From Shewanella sp. MR-4 (lineage in GTDB: Bacteria; Pseudomonadota; Gammaproteobacteria; Enterobacterales; Shewanellaceae): DNA of 64,000 nt. A program made the position numbers and the translations under genes. This document shows, in pieces, positions 35,525-44,644 of the stretch. Positions within the stretch are counted from its first letter, which is position 1. Every line of letters begins with the position of its first letter. The stretch spans positions 2,725,001 through 2,789,000 of the forward strand of contig NC_008321.1 of NCBI RefSeq assembly GCF_000014685.1, read 5' to 3'. Below the pieces are notes generated by a model. The model was not told the DNA's origin. It was given only the letters and a program-made list of their open reading frames with translations, and made no database searches.

Positions 35525-35669
35525 GGGGAGTCCTCCTTGGGTTAATTGGGATAGTATACTAGCAATTCAACGCTTTGTGTCTCCAGATATTTTGCGTTTC
35601 ATTTGCCTGTTGTGCGCATTTTTGGCAGCATGACGCCCATTAAAACGCATCGGTTTTACAGGATAAATT

Positions 35670-37436
35670 ATGATCCACTATCACATCATTCCCGTCGATC
35701 CCAAGGCGCACTTGTTCGCCGTCACCATGACGGTACAAAAGCCTCACCCTAAGCAAGTTTTTAGCCTGCCCGCGTGGCTTCCCGGCAGTTATATGGTGCG
35801 GGATTTTGCCAAGAATATTATCGACCTTAAAGCCACAGGCGATAACGGCGAGCCGCTTAAGCTCACTCAACTGGATAAACAAACCTGGTCGGTCGAACAT
35901 CTCTGCACCCAACTTACCTTAACCTATCAAGTTTATGCTTGGGACTTGTCGGTACGCACCGCGCACCTCGATATGACCCACGGTTTCTTTAACGGCAGCA
36001 GTGTGTTTTTAGCCGCCCACGGCTTTGAGGCAGGTTTACACACAGTAACAATGGCGGCGCCGACCGAGCCAAGCCTAAACGAATGGCGACTCGCTACTAG
36101 CATGACACGCCAAAGTGGCGATGAATTTGCCTTTGGTGAGTTTTGCGCGCAAAGCTATGACGAACTTATCGATCATCCGGTTGAGATGGGCCTATTCACC
36201 CACGCTAGTTTTGAAGCCTGCGGCGTAAGACACGATATCGTACTAAACGGTCGCCACCGCGCCCATATGCCGAGACTCTGCCAAGATTTAAAGGCGATTT
36301 GCGAATATCAAATCAAGCTGTTTGGCACGCCAGCGCCCTTCGAACGTTATCTGTTTATGACAACAGTGCTCGACAATGGCTTTGGAGGTTTGGAACACAG
36401 GGCATCGACAGCACTCATGTGCTCGCGCAAGGATTTACCGCTGTCGATGGATGCGCCGATTAATAATGACTACCGCACCTATTTATCGCTCTGCAGCCAT
36501 GAATATTTCCACAGCTGGAATGTCAAGCGCATCAAGCCAGAATGCTTCTTACCCTATCAACTCGAGGCGGAAACCTATACGCCGCAGCTGTGGGCCTATG
36601 AGGGCATCACCTCCTATTATGATGATTTCCTTACCTATCGCGCAGGCTTAGTCGATGAGCAAAGCTACTTAGATATGCTGAGCGAAACCTTTACCCGGGT
36701 ATACCGCAGTCAAGGCCGCTTTAAACAAAGCATTAAGGACTCGAGTTTTAACGCTTGGACTAAGTTCTACAAACAGGATGAGAACGCCCAAAACGCAATT
36801 ATCAGTTATTACACTAAGGGCGCCCTGTTTGCCCTGTATCTGGATTTAACCCTCAGAAGCGAGACTCAAGGAAAATACAACCTCGACGATCTAATGACCA
36901 TTCTGTGGCAGGAATATGCCCTGCAAAATCGCGGCACCACGGATGAATGTCATCAAAGGATTGTTGAACGCTTATTGGGGCGCGATTGCCAAGATCTCTT
37001 CGCCTATTTAGACAATACCGACGATATCCCGCTGGCACCGCTACTGGCCGAGTTTGGGGTTGAATTGACACTGAGAGCGAGCCAAGGCGCACAGGATGTC
37101 GGCGGTGGCTCGGCCAAAGGGTATGAGATTGCCTTTGGTGCTAAGACTCAAGCCGCACCAATCGGCCTTAAAGTAACCACTGTCGCCCAAGGCAGCCCTG
37201 CGCACCTTGCGGGCTTAAGCGCCGGAGATATCTTAATTGCGGCGGATAATCTGCAGGTGACAGGTCAATTTGAAGCGCTGCTTCAGCAATACCCACTCGG
37301 ACAACGCCTAAGCCTGCATTGGTTTAGACGCGATGAATTGATGACGGGAGAACTGATTATTGCCGAGGCGCCAAAGGATACGGTTGCCTTAAGCATCACA
37401 GATAAAGATAAGCTCCACGCTTGGCTAGGTCGTTGA
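35670..37436 (+). CDS. M61-family aminopeptidase with PDZ domain
   Basis: A 588-residue metallopeptidase of the glycyl aminopeptidase (M61) family. An N-terminal beta-sandwich domain (HYHIIPVDPKAHLFAVTMTV) precedes the catalytic domain with HEYFHSWNVKRI (zinc site HEYFH, residues 277-281) and the downstream LWAYEGITSYYDDFL (Glu ligand). A PDZ domain covers about residues 490-565 (LKVTTVAQGSPAHLAGLSAGDIL). No signal peptide, so it should be cytoplasmic. Members prefer N-terminal Gly/Ala; substrate here is not known. Confidence 0.9.
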   Translation: MIHYHIIPVDPKAHLFAVTMTVQKPHPKQVFSLPAWLPGSYMVRDFAKNIIDLKATGDNGEPLKLTQLDKQTWSVEHLCTQLTLTYQVYAWDLSVRTAHLDMTHGFFNGSSVFLAAHGFEAGLHTVTMAAPTEPSLNEWRLATSMTRQSGDEFAFGEFCAQSYDELIDHPVEMGLFTHASFEACGVRHDIVLNGRHRAHMPRLCQDLKAICEYQIKLFGTPAPFERYLFMTTVLDNGFGGLEHRASTALMCSRKDLPLSMDAPINNDYRTYLSLCSHEYFHSWNVKRIKPECFLPYQLEAETYTPQLWAYEGITSYYDDFLTYRAGLVDEQSYLDMLSETFTRVYRSQGRFKQSIKDSSFNAWTKFYKQDENAQNAIISYYTKGALFALYLDLTLRSETQGKYNLDDLMTILWQEYALQNRGTTDECHQRIVERLLGRDCQDLFAYLDNTDDIPLAPLLAEFGVELTLRASQGAQDVGGGSAKGYEIAFGAKTQAAPIGLKVTTVAQGSPAHLAGLSAGDILIAADNLQVTGQFEALLQQYPLGQRLSLHWFRRDELMTGELIIAEAPKDTVALSITDKDKLHAWLGR

Positions 37437-37470
37437 TCTTTAATGTATTAGTCTTTAACCCATAAAGCAC

Positions 37471-37503
37471 AAAAGGGGCAATCGTATCGACGATTGCCCC
37501 TTT
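37471..37503 (+). terminator. Terminator after the M61 peptidase gene
   Basis: AAAGGGGCAATCG/CGATTGCCCCTTT with a short loop and T-rich tail; also suitable for the convergent regulator gene. Confidence 0.8.
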
Positions 37504-37561
37504 CTATTTGTTTCTTTGTTTGTGTAATTGAATATTGGCTTAGCGACCCATCAACAATGGG

Positions 37562-38197
37562 TTACACCACCACATCGTGTAAATAGGTTTGCGCCCAAGC
37601 GATGGCTTGACCACGGCTAGACACACCAATCTTACGGAAGACACGGTACAAGTGAGTCTTAATGGTGCTTTCACTCACAAACAATTGATTGGCGATATCG
37701 AGGTTAGTGCTGCCAGACAGCAGGGCTTGTAACACTTCGCGCTCACGGATAGTTAATGGCTCGGTATCTTCGAACAGTCCAAAGTCATCATTCACCCCGT
37801 TCACCAATTGGATAGGGATCACTCTGTGTCCACGTAGGATGTTGGAGAGGCCAAGGCTGATTTCAGTCAGTCCTGCATCCAGATAAAACACCCCAGCCGT
37901 AGTCGAGGCTTGCATTAAGAAACGGGCATCAACCTGCTTAGGAAATTGGATATAGACGACTCGCACACTCGGGTGTTCGCGGGCGAGCAAGCGTTGAAAT
38001 TGATAGGCTTTCTGAAGGTCGACGGTGGAAAGATCAATCACCACCATGGAAGCTTGGTTATCTTTGATTTGATCACACATCTCGTCAGGGTTCACCTGCG
38101 ATAGCTTCACCAGAAATTCCTGTGGCCAGCGTCCTGCCAGTAATTCCATCAGCACTTGTGATCTTGACACTACAATCCAATGTAATATTTTGAACAT
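37562..38197 (-). CDS. CsgD/LuxR-type transcriptional regulator
   Basis: A 211-residue regulator started at the ATG at 38197, which has GGGAG eight bases upstream; an earlier GTG at 38206 overlaps that site. The N-terminal half is a degenerate receiver-like domain without the usual acidic pocket, as in CsgD. The C-terminal LuxR helix-turn-helix (about residues 145-205) has LTIREREVLQALLSGSTNLDIANQLFVSESTIKTHLYRVFRKIGVSSRGQAI. It is divergent from the cytochrome b gene, which it might control. Target genes unknown. Confidence 0.85.
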   Translation of the reverse strand: MFKILHWIVVSRSQVLMELLAGRWPQEFLVKLSQVNPDEMCDQIKDNQASMVVIDLSTVDLQKAYQFQRLLAREHPSVRVVYIQFPKQVDARFLMQASTTAGVFYLDAGLTEISLGLSNILRGHRVIPIQLVNGVNDDFGLFEDTEPLTIREREVLQALLSGSTNLDIANQLFVSESTIKTHLYRVFRKIGVSSRGQAIAWAQTYLHDVVV

Positions 38198-38492
38198 CCT
38201 GCTCACTCCCTGTCTGGTTAACGATTATTCATTTTGAAAGATGAAACATCTCTCAATACCACTTCAACATCCGTTCAATAGACTTCCAAGTCTACCGTGC
38301 ACACGATATTAGCATTAGATAAAACAGATTCAAAAGACTTACGATAAAAATATTTACCGTACGCAAATCAAAAACTTCTGCAACTTTAGCGCCGAACATT
38401 GTCAATCAGAAGGCTGAATCTAAACTGAAAATAATGCGCTATTCATAATTGAAAGGCGTAAAATAAAACGACACAAACTATAAGGAAATATC

Positions 38493-39239
38493 ATGCCCAA
38501 TCAACAGCCAACATCAATCGAAATGCAATCATATCGGGTATGGGACAGACCTACCCGCCTCTTTCATTGGATCAATCTTATTCTTGTGCTCGCCATGCTC
38601 ATCATTGGAGGCATGATGATGTTTCGCAGTGACTTAGGCATTACCGAACTCTCCGGTAAAATCGGGCTTAAAACCCTGCATGTCATCATTGGCTATGCCT
38701 TTGCGATTAATTTACTTATGCGTTTAGTGTGGGGGTTTATGGGCAATAAATACGCCCGCTTTAGCCATATGTTCCCCGATGCCAATAGCAAGGCCGAGTT
38801 ACAAACCTATAAAGCAGAACTTGCCGCGGGTAAAAATCCCCAATACCTAGGCCACAATCCTAAGGGAAAATTTGCCGTACTCGCCATCATGCTCTTATTG
38901 ATCACCATAATGGCGACAGGCCTAATTCGCGCTGGCACAGATATTTACTATCCACCGCTCGGCAGCACAGTACAACAGTATTTAGCGGCAGCGAATGTTG
39001 ACCCGAGTAGTTTAAAACCCTACGATGCCACAGGCGTAGATACAGATAAAGCCAATGCCATCAAGCCCATGAAGGGACTGGCCGGTGAAGTCCACGTATA
39101 CGCAGTGTACTTATTAATGCTCCTTATCGTGCTGCATGTGTTTGCGGTGATTTACACCGAAATCAAACGCCAACCAGGGATCATTTCGGCCATGTTTTCC
39201 GGTAATAAACTGATCCAAGGGCAGCCGAAGGACGAGTAA
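38493..39239 (+). CDS. Cytochrome b561-family membrane protein
   Basis: A 248-residue four-helix cytochrome b. It has the typical RVWDRPTRLFHWINLILVLAMLIIGG (first heme His in FHW) opening, LHVIIGYAFAINLLMRLVWGFMG, KFAVLAIMLLLITIMATGLI and EVHVYAVYLLMLLIVLHVFAVIYTEI, which supply the heme-ligating His residues. It likely shuttles electrons between the quinone pool and a periplasmic partner. The small tetraheme cytochrome gene is convergent 71 bases away. Partnership with CctA is an inference. Confidence 0.85.
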   Translation: MPNQQPTSIEMQSYRVWDRPTRLFHWINLILVLAMLIIGGMMMFRSDLGITELSGKIGLKTLHVIIGYAFAINLLMRLVWGFMGNKYARFSHMFPDANSKAELQTYKAELAAGKNPQYLGHNPKGKFAVLAIMLLLITIMATGLIRAGTDIYYPPLGSTVQQYLAAANVDPSSLKPYDATGVDTDKANAIKPMKGLAGEVHVYAVYLLMLLIVLHVFAVIYTEIKRQPGIISAMFSGNKLIQGQPKDE

Positions 39240-39254
39240 AAGAAATAATGAACA

Positions 39255-39287
39255 TAAAAAACGCCAGCGATCGCTGGCGTTTTTTTA
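39255..39287. terminator. Bidirectional terminator between cytochrome genes
   Basis: AAAAAACGCCAGCGA/TCGCTGGCGTTTTTT, a near-perfect palindrome with T7, located between convergent genes. Confidence 0.85.
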
Positions 39288-39310
39288 TAAAGCTAATTCT
39301 GCAGAAAAAC

Positions 39311-39661
39311 TTATTTCTTCAGGACAGAGTCAGAAGTACGACCATCGTCGTGGCAGCTTTCACAGGTAGGCTTTTGACCTACGTTCATATCGTGCGGTGC
39401 GTGACAGTCAGCACACACTAAGTTGCCATCGTGTGGCTTATGCACTGCGTCCATTTCAGCCAAAGAGCCGTGGCAGCTTTGACATTGTTCAAATTCGAAA
39501 GCACCATCAGCAGAAGGCGTACCATCCTTATGACAGCTTTCACAACCACCTGACTCAGCATGGAAGTCTGATAATTTTTGATCCGCGGCAAATGCGGTTG
39601 GTGACAGCGCCAGCGCTGCAAGACTTGCCCCGAAAAGCGCACTTAATAGTTTTTTGCTCAC
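39311..39661 (-). CDS. cctA: Small tetraheme cytochrome c (STC)
   Basis: A periplasmic electron carrier of Shewanella that moves electrons between inner-membrane CymA and terminal or outer-membrane reductases. The GTG at 39661 is chosen because GGAGG lies eight bases upstream. A 25-residue signal peptide (ending PTAFA) leaves a 91-residue mature protein, the known STC size, with four c-type heme motifs: CESCH, CQSCH, CADCH and CESCH. Extra His residues (FHAE, VHKPH, APHD) can serve as distal ligands. It is convergent with a cytochrome b gene. Confidence 0.95.
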   Translation of the reverse strand: MSKKLLSALFGASLAALALSPTAFAADQKLSDFHAESGGCESCHKDGTPSADGAFEFEQCQSCHGSLAEMDAVHKPHDGNLVCADCHAPHDMNVGQKPTCESCHDDGRTSDSVLKK

Positions 39662-39940
39662 AATTGTATCCTCCAATGGCGATTGACAGTGGAAATTCTT
39701 GTCAGGGTGACTTCCATCTCGCAACCAATGTAAATAGCACGACTCGATTTAACTTAGCTAAGGATTGAGCAATAAGCAACCCAATCTTAATGCAAAGTAA
39801 CTTTATCAATATACCAAGGGGTAAAATGTGCGCTGCATCATGTAACCACATGCTTATATAAGAGTTTTACATTGACTTAACCTATCGCTCACAACTAAAA
39901 ACGGCCCTAGCCTAATCCGTAGAAAAAGAAAAGCCCCAAT

Positions 39941-39970
39941 AAAAAAAGGAGACGCTAGGTCTCCTTTTTT
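39941..39970 (-). terminator. Terminator after the PrpE-like gene
   Basis: AAAAAAAGGAGAC/GTCTCCTTTTTT stem with a five-base loop; runs on both sides make it effective on either strand. Confidence 0.8.
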
Positions 39971-39998
39971 GATCTGCGCTTACGACTACCTAGTCAGA

Positions 39999-41906
39999 TT
40001 ACCCCACGAGAGCATCGGCATAACCCATGCGGGTTAAGGTCGTGCGGACTAAATCGAGGGTCTGCGGATCTTCAATGGTCGCTGGCGCCGTATATTGCTG
40101 ATTATCGGCAATTTTACGCATAGTGCCGCGCAGGATTTTACCCGAGCGGGTTTTTGGCAGCTTTTGAATCGCACTCACCAACCTAAAGGACGCGACGGGA
40201 CCAATTTCTTGGCGAACGAGGGCAATTAACTGCTTATGCAGCTCCTCGTCCGTAATGGTCACGCCCTTTTTCAGCACCACTAAGCCCAAGGGCACTTGGC
40301 CTTTGAGTTTATCGTCGACACCAATCACGGCCGCTTCGGCCACATCGGGATGCTGACACAAAACCTCTTCAAACCGCCCGGTGGAGAGTCGATGGCCCGC
40401 TACGTTAATAATGTCATCGATACGGCTCATGATATACAGATAACCATCTTCATCCATATAACCCGCATCCCCAGTGAGGTAATAACCTGGGTACATAGAT
40501 AAGTAACTATCTTGATAGCGTTTATTATTTTGCCAGAGTGTAGTGAGCGTGCCCGGTGGCAGCGGCAATTTGATGACCACATTACCAGAGACATTCGCCG
40601 CCACTTTGGCGCCCATCTCATCGACCACATCGACCTCATATCCTGGGACGGGTCGACCGGGCGATCCCGCTTTAACGGCAATCGGTGCCACACCCATCAG
40701 GTTTGCCGCCACTGGCCAGCCCGTTTCAGTTTGCCACCAATGGTCGATAACCGGTTTATTCAGTTTGGCTTCGGCCCAATGTAAGGTATCGGGATCACAG
40801 CGCTCCCCAGCCAAAAAGACATTCTTCAAGCAGCTTAAATCGACACCTTGGATAAATTCGCCGTCGGGATCTTCGCGCTTAATGGCGCGGATCGCCGTGG
40901 GCGCGGTGAAAAAGCTTTTGACTCGATACTTTGCAATTGTGCGCCAAAAGGCACCTGGGTCTGGCGTACCTACGGGTTTACCTTCATATAACAAGGTCGT
41001 CGCCCCGACAAGTAGCGGACCATAGACAATATAGGAGTGTCCCACCACCCAGCCCACATCCGATGCCGCCCAAAATACATCCCCTTGGGCAATATCGTAA
41101 ATATTGGCCATGGACCAAGCCAATGCCACCGCATGGCCGCCATTATCCCGCACCACGCCTTTGGGTTGACCCGTGGTCCCCGAGGTATAAAGCACATACA
41201 GGGGATCGGTGGCTTTCACCGTCACACAATCGGCATTGTTGCTAGCGCTTAAGGCTGTTTGCCAGTCCTTATCGCGCCCCGCTTGCATCTGCGCCTCATA
41301 TTGGGGGCGATTTAAAATCAAGCAATGCTCAACCTTGTGCGTTGCTTCATTTAATGCTTTATCTAGTAAGGGTTTATAGGGCACAACGCCTGAAGGCTCA
41401 ATCCCGCAGGAGGCAGACATCACCAATTTTGGTTTGGCATCATTGATACGGGTCGCCAGCTCATTGGCCGCAAAGCCACCGAAGACCACCGAATGAATAG
41501 CGCCAATTCGCGCGCAGGCAAGCATCGCATAGGCGGTCTCGGGCACCATGGGCATGTAGATGACCACGCGGTCTCCCTTAGTCACGCCAACGCTTTGCAA
41601 ATAGCCCGCAAGCCTTGCCACTTGGGCCAGTAACTCACGGTAAGTAATGCTGTATTCGGTTTCAGTCACAGGGCTAACATAATGAAGAGCAATCTGATCA
41701 CCGCGCCCCGCCAAAACATGCCTATCCACCGCGTTGTAGCAAGTGTTTAACTCGCCATCGCTAAACCAGTGATAAAACGGTGCCTCGCTTTCATCTAATA
41801 TTTGTTTGCTCGGCGTAACCCAGTCTAAGGCCTTGGCCGCTTGTTGCCAAAATGCCTGTTTATTCGCAATAGATGTCTGATGTAATTGTTGTCCAACATC
41901 TGTCAT
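39999..41906 (-). CDS. prpE: Propionyl-CoA synthetase-like short-chain acyl-CoA ligase
   Basis: A 635-residue AMP-forming ligase for short-chain acids. The start at 41906 (MTDVGQQ) has GGAGG four bases upstream. The N-terminal ACAS domain (FWQQAAKALDWVTP, NTCYNAVDRHV) separates this group from fatty-acyl ligases. The P-loop YTSGTTGQPKGVV, WWQTETGWP and the C-terminal acylatable Lys in PKTRSGKILRG are all present. Length and motifs match propionyl-CoA synthetase (PrpE) and its acetyl-CoA synthetase-like relatives. It does not sit in a prp operon here, so acetate, propionate or another short acid are possible. Confidence 0.82.
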   Translation of the reverse strand: MTDVGQQLHQTSIANKQAFWQQAAKALDWVTPSKQILDESEAPFYHWFSDGELNTCYNAVDRHVLAGRGDQIALHYVSPVTETEYSITYRELLAQVARLAGYLQSVGVTKGDRVVIYMPMVPETAYAMLACARIGAIHSVVFGGFAANELATRINDAKPKLVMSASCGIEPSGVVPYKPLLDKALNEATHKVEHCLILNRPQYEAQMQAGRDKDWQTALSASNNADCVTVKATDPLYVLYTSGTTGQPKGVVRDNGGHAVALAWSMANIYDIAQGDVFWAASDVGWVVGHSYIVYGPLLVGATTLLYEGKPVGTPDPGAFWRTIAKYRVKSFFTAPTAIRAIKREDPDGEFIQGVDLSCLKNVFLAGERCDPDTLHWAEAKLNKPVIDHWWQTETGWPVAANLMGVAPIAVKAGSPGRPVPGYEVDVVDEMGAKVAANVSGNVVIKLPLPPGTLTTLWQNNKRYQDSYLSMYPGYYLTGDAGYMDEDGYLYIMSRIDDIINVAGHRLSTGRFEEVLCQHPDVAEAAVIGVDDKLKGQVPLGLVVLKKGVTITDEELHKQLIALVRQEIGPVASFRLVSAIQKLPKTRSGKILRGTMRKIADNQQYTAPATIEDPQTLDLVRTTLTRMGYADALVG

Positions 41907-42132
41907 AAGGCCTCCCATCATGACACTCACCCATGTCACCACAGATGAAACTCTCCCCTTCCTTCCCTCAGGGATTATGACCTGCCCAGCGCTATTCCCC
42001 CATTAGACTAAGGGATATAACCGCTAAAATTGTTAAACATGTTGGATAATTGTACATCTCGCTTGCTGTGCGAAATGATTCAACATAGTCTTATGTCTTT
42101 AATGGTTTTTTTCATGGAAAGAAATACTCATT

Positions 42133-43815
42133 ATGATGCGCTTCAAACAATTCAAACCTGCCTTACTCCTGATCCTCAGTCTCGTTAGCGCGAGCAGCTT
42201 TGCATCAACCCAACAGCTAGAGACTTTACTCGAACCCTTATCTATCGGTGAGCGAGCCAAAGTCGACAACACTCAGGTCATTAGTGCCAAGTTGCTGTCG
42301 AGGGTCTACCAAGTGCGTCAATACCAGCCGCTCTGGCAAGACAGAGACTACGCGGGCACAATGCTCGATGTGATAAAAAGTGCCGATGATGAAGGATTGT
42401 CGAAGGAAGATTATCACTACTCCAAGTTAGTCGAACTTTACCAACAGCTCAGTGCCTCGAGTTGGCAGGATGAATACCGCAGTAACATATTTGAAGTGCT
42501 GCTAAGCGATGGGATCATCACCTACGCCATTCATTTACTGAATGGCAAAGTGAACCCCAGTATGCTCGGCAAAACTTGGAACTATGATGAAACCCATCTG
42601 GATTTCGACACCACATTAAAGCAGCTCGAAGAACACATTAAAGCCCATACCGTGGCTGACGCTATTGCAGGCTTAGCGCCTAAGATTGCGCCCTATCAAC
42701 AGCTTAAACAGTATCTAGCCCAGTACAAAGACTTGGTGACGCGTTATCCTTTTAGCCCCATTCCCTATACGGAAGTCATCAAACCGGGCAGTACTTCCCC
42801 CTCGGTACAAGGCATTGCCACACGGCTAACAGAGTTAGGTTACTTAGCTGCAAGTGCGCCAGCGGACAATAGCGCCGCCGTGAACCAGCCCTTAACGTAC
42901 GACAGCACACTTGAAGCCGCGGTGCGTCAATTCCAAACCGACCATAGTCTTAAAGCCGATGGCGTGATTGGTGCGGGCACAATGGCGGCGCTCAATGTGC
43001 CCTACTCGCAACGGGTCGAACAGATCCGTATTAACCTCGAGCGTGCCCGTTGGTTATCGGCAAACTTGCCCGCCAATTACCTTATCGTCAATTTAGCAGG
43101 TTACGAGCTGTTACTCTTTAAAGACAACAGCTTAAGCTGGCGAACCGACATTATCATCGGCAAAATTAACGCTAAAACGCCGCTGTTTAAATCCAAGTTA
43201 AAATACGTGGTCGTTAATCCGACTTGGACTGTGCCCCGCAGCATTTCCACAGAGATCATCAATCACTTACGTAAAGATCCCGATTATTTACAGAAGAAAC
43301 ACTTTAAAGTGGTCGAAGGCTCAGGCACGCCCGTGGATGCAAGCGGCATCGATTGGCACAGCATGACGCGCAAGAACTTCCCCTACTGGTTTGTGCAAGA
43401 ACCGGGTGAGGATAACTCCCTTGGGGTAGTCAAGTTTATCTTCCCTAACCAATACTCGATTTATCTGCATGATACGCCAGCTAAAAGTCTGTTTGAACAA
43501 ACGGATAGGGCCTTCAGTCATGGCTGTATTCGAGTCAAAGATCCACTCGTGCTGGCGGATAAATTGCTGAGTGCCAATGCCAATTGGTCAAGTAACACGC
43601 TCAGTAGCAAACTGAGTGAGGGAAAAACGGAGAACCTGTTCTTAGATGAACCCTTAGATATTTTGATCATGTATTGGACCGTCACCTTAAAGGACGGGAA
43701 AATCAAGTTTTACAATGACGTATATAAACGCGATCCGGTACTTATTGAAGCATTAAACCGCCCTACCTATGAGGGTGTGTTAGCCGATGATGGTTTACTC
43801 AACACCATGGAGTAA
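42133..43815 (+). CDS. ldtD: L,D-transpeptidase (YcbB/LdtD-like)
   Basis: A 560-residue periplasmic cell-wall enzyme that would form 3-3 cross-links in peptidoglycan. It has a signal peptide (ending SSFA), an N-terminal scaffold domain, a peptidoglycan-binding domain (SVQGIATRLTELGYL ... LEAAVRQFQTDHSLKADGVIGAGT, residues about 215-285), and a YkuD catalytic domain with SHGCIR at residues 462-467 (nucleophile Cys465). An inserted lid segment (residues about 380-440) resembles the YcbB capping domain. Monocistronic. Confidence 0.88.
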   Translation: MMRFKQFKPALLLILSLVSASSFASTQQLETLLEPLSIGERAKVDNTQVISAKLLSRVYQVRQYQPLWQDRDYAGTMLDVIKSADDEGLSKEDYHYSKLVELYQQLSASSWQDEYRSNIFEVLLSDGIITYAIHLLNGKVNPSMLGKTWNYDETHLDFDTTLKQLEEHIKAHTVADAIAGLAPKIAPYQQLKQYLAQYKDLVTRYPFSPIPYTEVIKPGSTSPSVQGIATRLTELGYLAASAPADNSAAVNQPLTYDSTLEAAVRQFQTDHSLKADGVIGAGTMAALNVPYSQRVEQIRINLERARWLSANLPANYLIVNLAGYELLLFKDNSLSWRTDIIIGKINAKTPLFKSKLKYVVVNPTWTVPRSISTEIINHLRKDPDYLQKKHFKVVEGSGTPVDASGIDWHSMTRKNFPYWFVQEPGEDNSLGVVKFIFPNQYSIYLHDTPAKSLFEQTDRAFSHGCIRVKDPLVLADKLLSANANWSSNTLSSKLSEGKTENLFLDEPLDILIMYWTVTLKDGKIKFYNDVYKRDPVLIEALNRPTYEGVLADDGLLNTME

Positions 43816-44034
43816 GTCCGATAATCGCGGCATTTGATACAAGTTGTTTGCTCAATCCACAGCGCTGCGTTGCCCAATAGTAAGACGAGGGCAGCGCGGC
43901 ACGTCACCGCTTCACCAGAGCCTTTATCTCTCACGCTTACATCATTAATATCAATAGTTTGAACTGAAGTCGCTAGAGCGAGTGGCAACAAGAATTGACA
44001 AAAGTATCAGACTAACCACGTCGCAATCTTTACC

Positions 44035-44044
44035 TTTACGTAAA
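44035..44044. promoter_or_regulatory. Candidate LiuR operator
   Basis: The perfect palindrome TTTACGTAAA lies 43-52 bases before the liuR start, in the likely promoter spacer with TATATC nearby. MerR-type regulators bind such palindromes between -35 and -10. The match to LiuR is inferred from position. Confidence 0.45.
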
Positions 44045-44086
44045 CTTCATATATCTTGCATAAAAATGATTAACTAAGGTGCCTGA

Positions 44087-44491
44087 ATGAGCGCAACTAA
44101 CACGCCACAAACGACTTATTCGATCAGTGATCTCTCCAAAGAGTTTGATATCACGACCCGAAGCATTCGTTTTTACGAAGACCAAGGCTTACTTAAGCCA
44201 AAACGTCGCGGTCAAACCCGCATTTACAGTCTCAAAGACAGGGTTCGACTCAAACTCATTCTGCGCGGCAAGCGCCTTGGGTTCTCCCTCGCAGAAACCC
44301 GTCGTCTGTTCGAACTCTACGATGCCGACAAGAGCAGCACCACCCAGCTCAATACCATGCTTGCCCTAGTGGAAGAGAAAAAATCCGCACTGCAGCAGCA
44401 AATGGACGACATTAAAGTGGTACTGATGGAGCTGAATTCGGCCGAGCAACAATGCCGCCTCGCTTTAGAAGAAAGCAAGGCCAAGGCCTAA
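44087..44491 (+). CDS. liuR: LiuR, MerR-family regulator of leucine/isovalerate catabolism
   Basis: A 134-residue MerR regulator with an N-terminal winged helix (YSISDLSKEFDITTRSIRFYEDQGLLKPKRRGQTRIYS, residues 10-48) and a C-terminal dimerisation coiled coil (residues about 80-125). There is no cysteine-based metal site. It heads the liu genes and is separated from liuA by 150 bases. In Shewanella, LiuR is known to control this set, repressing until branched-chain acyl intermediates rise. Confidence 0.92.
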   Translation: MSATNTPQTTYSISDLSKEFDITTRSIRFYEDQGLLKPKRRGQTRIYSLKDRVRLKLILRGKRLGFSLAETRRLFELYDADKSSTTQLNTMLALVEEKKSALQQQMDDIKVVLMELNSAEQQCRLALEESKAKA

Positions 44492-44644
44492 TTCCTTCGA
44501 GGCTTGCGAGCATAGCATTAATCAACACCTCAGTTGGTACGACCGCGTGACAGGGACATATCACGCACTGTAAGACGGTTTTAAAGACTCAAGCACCTAA
44601 TAATCATAAAAATATAAATTAGAACCTAAGATAGGACACAAGCA

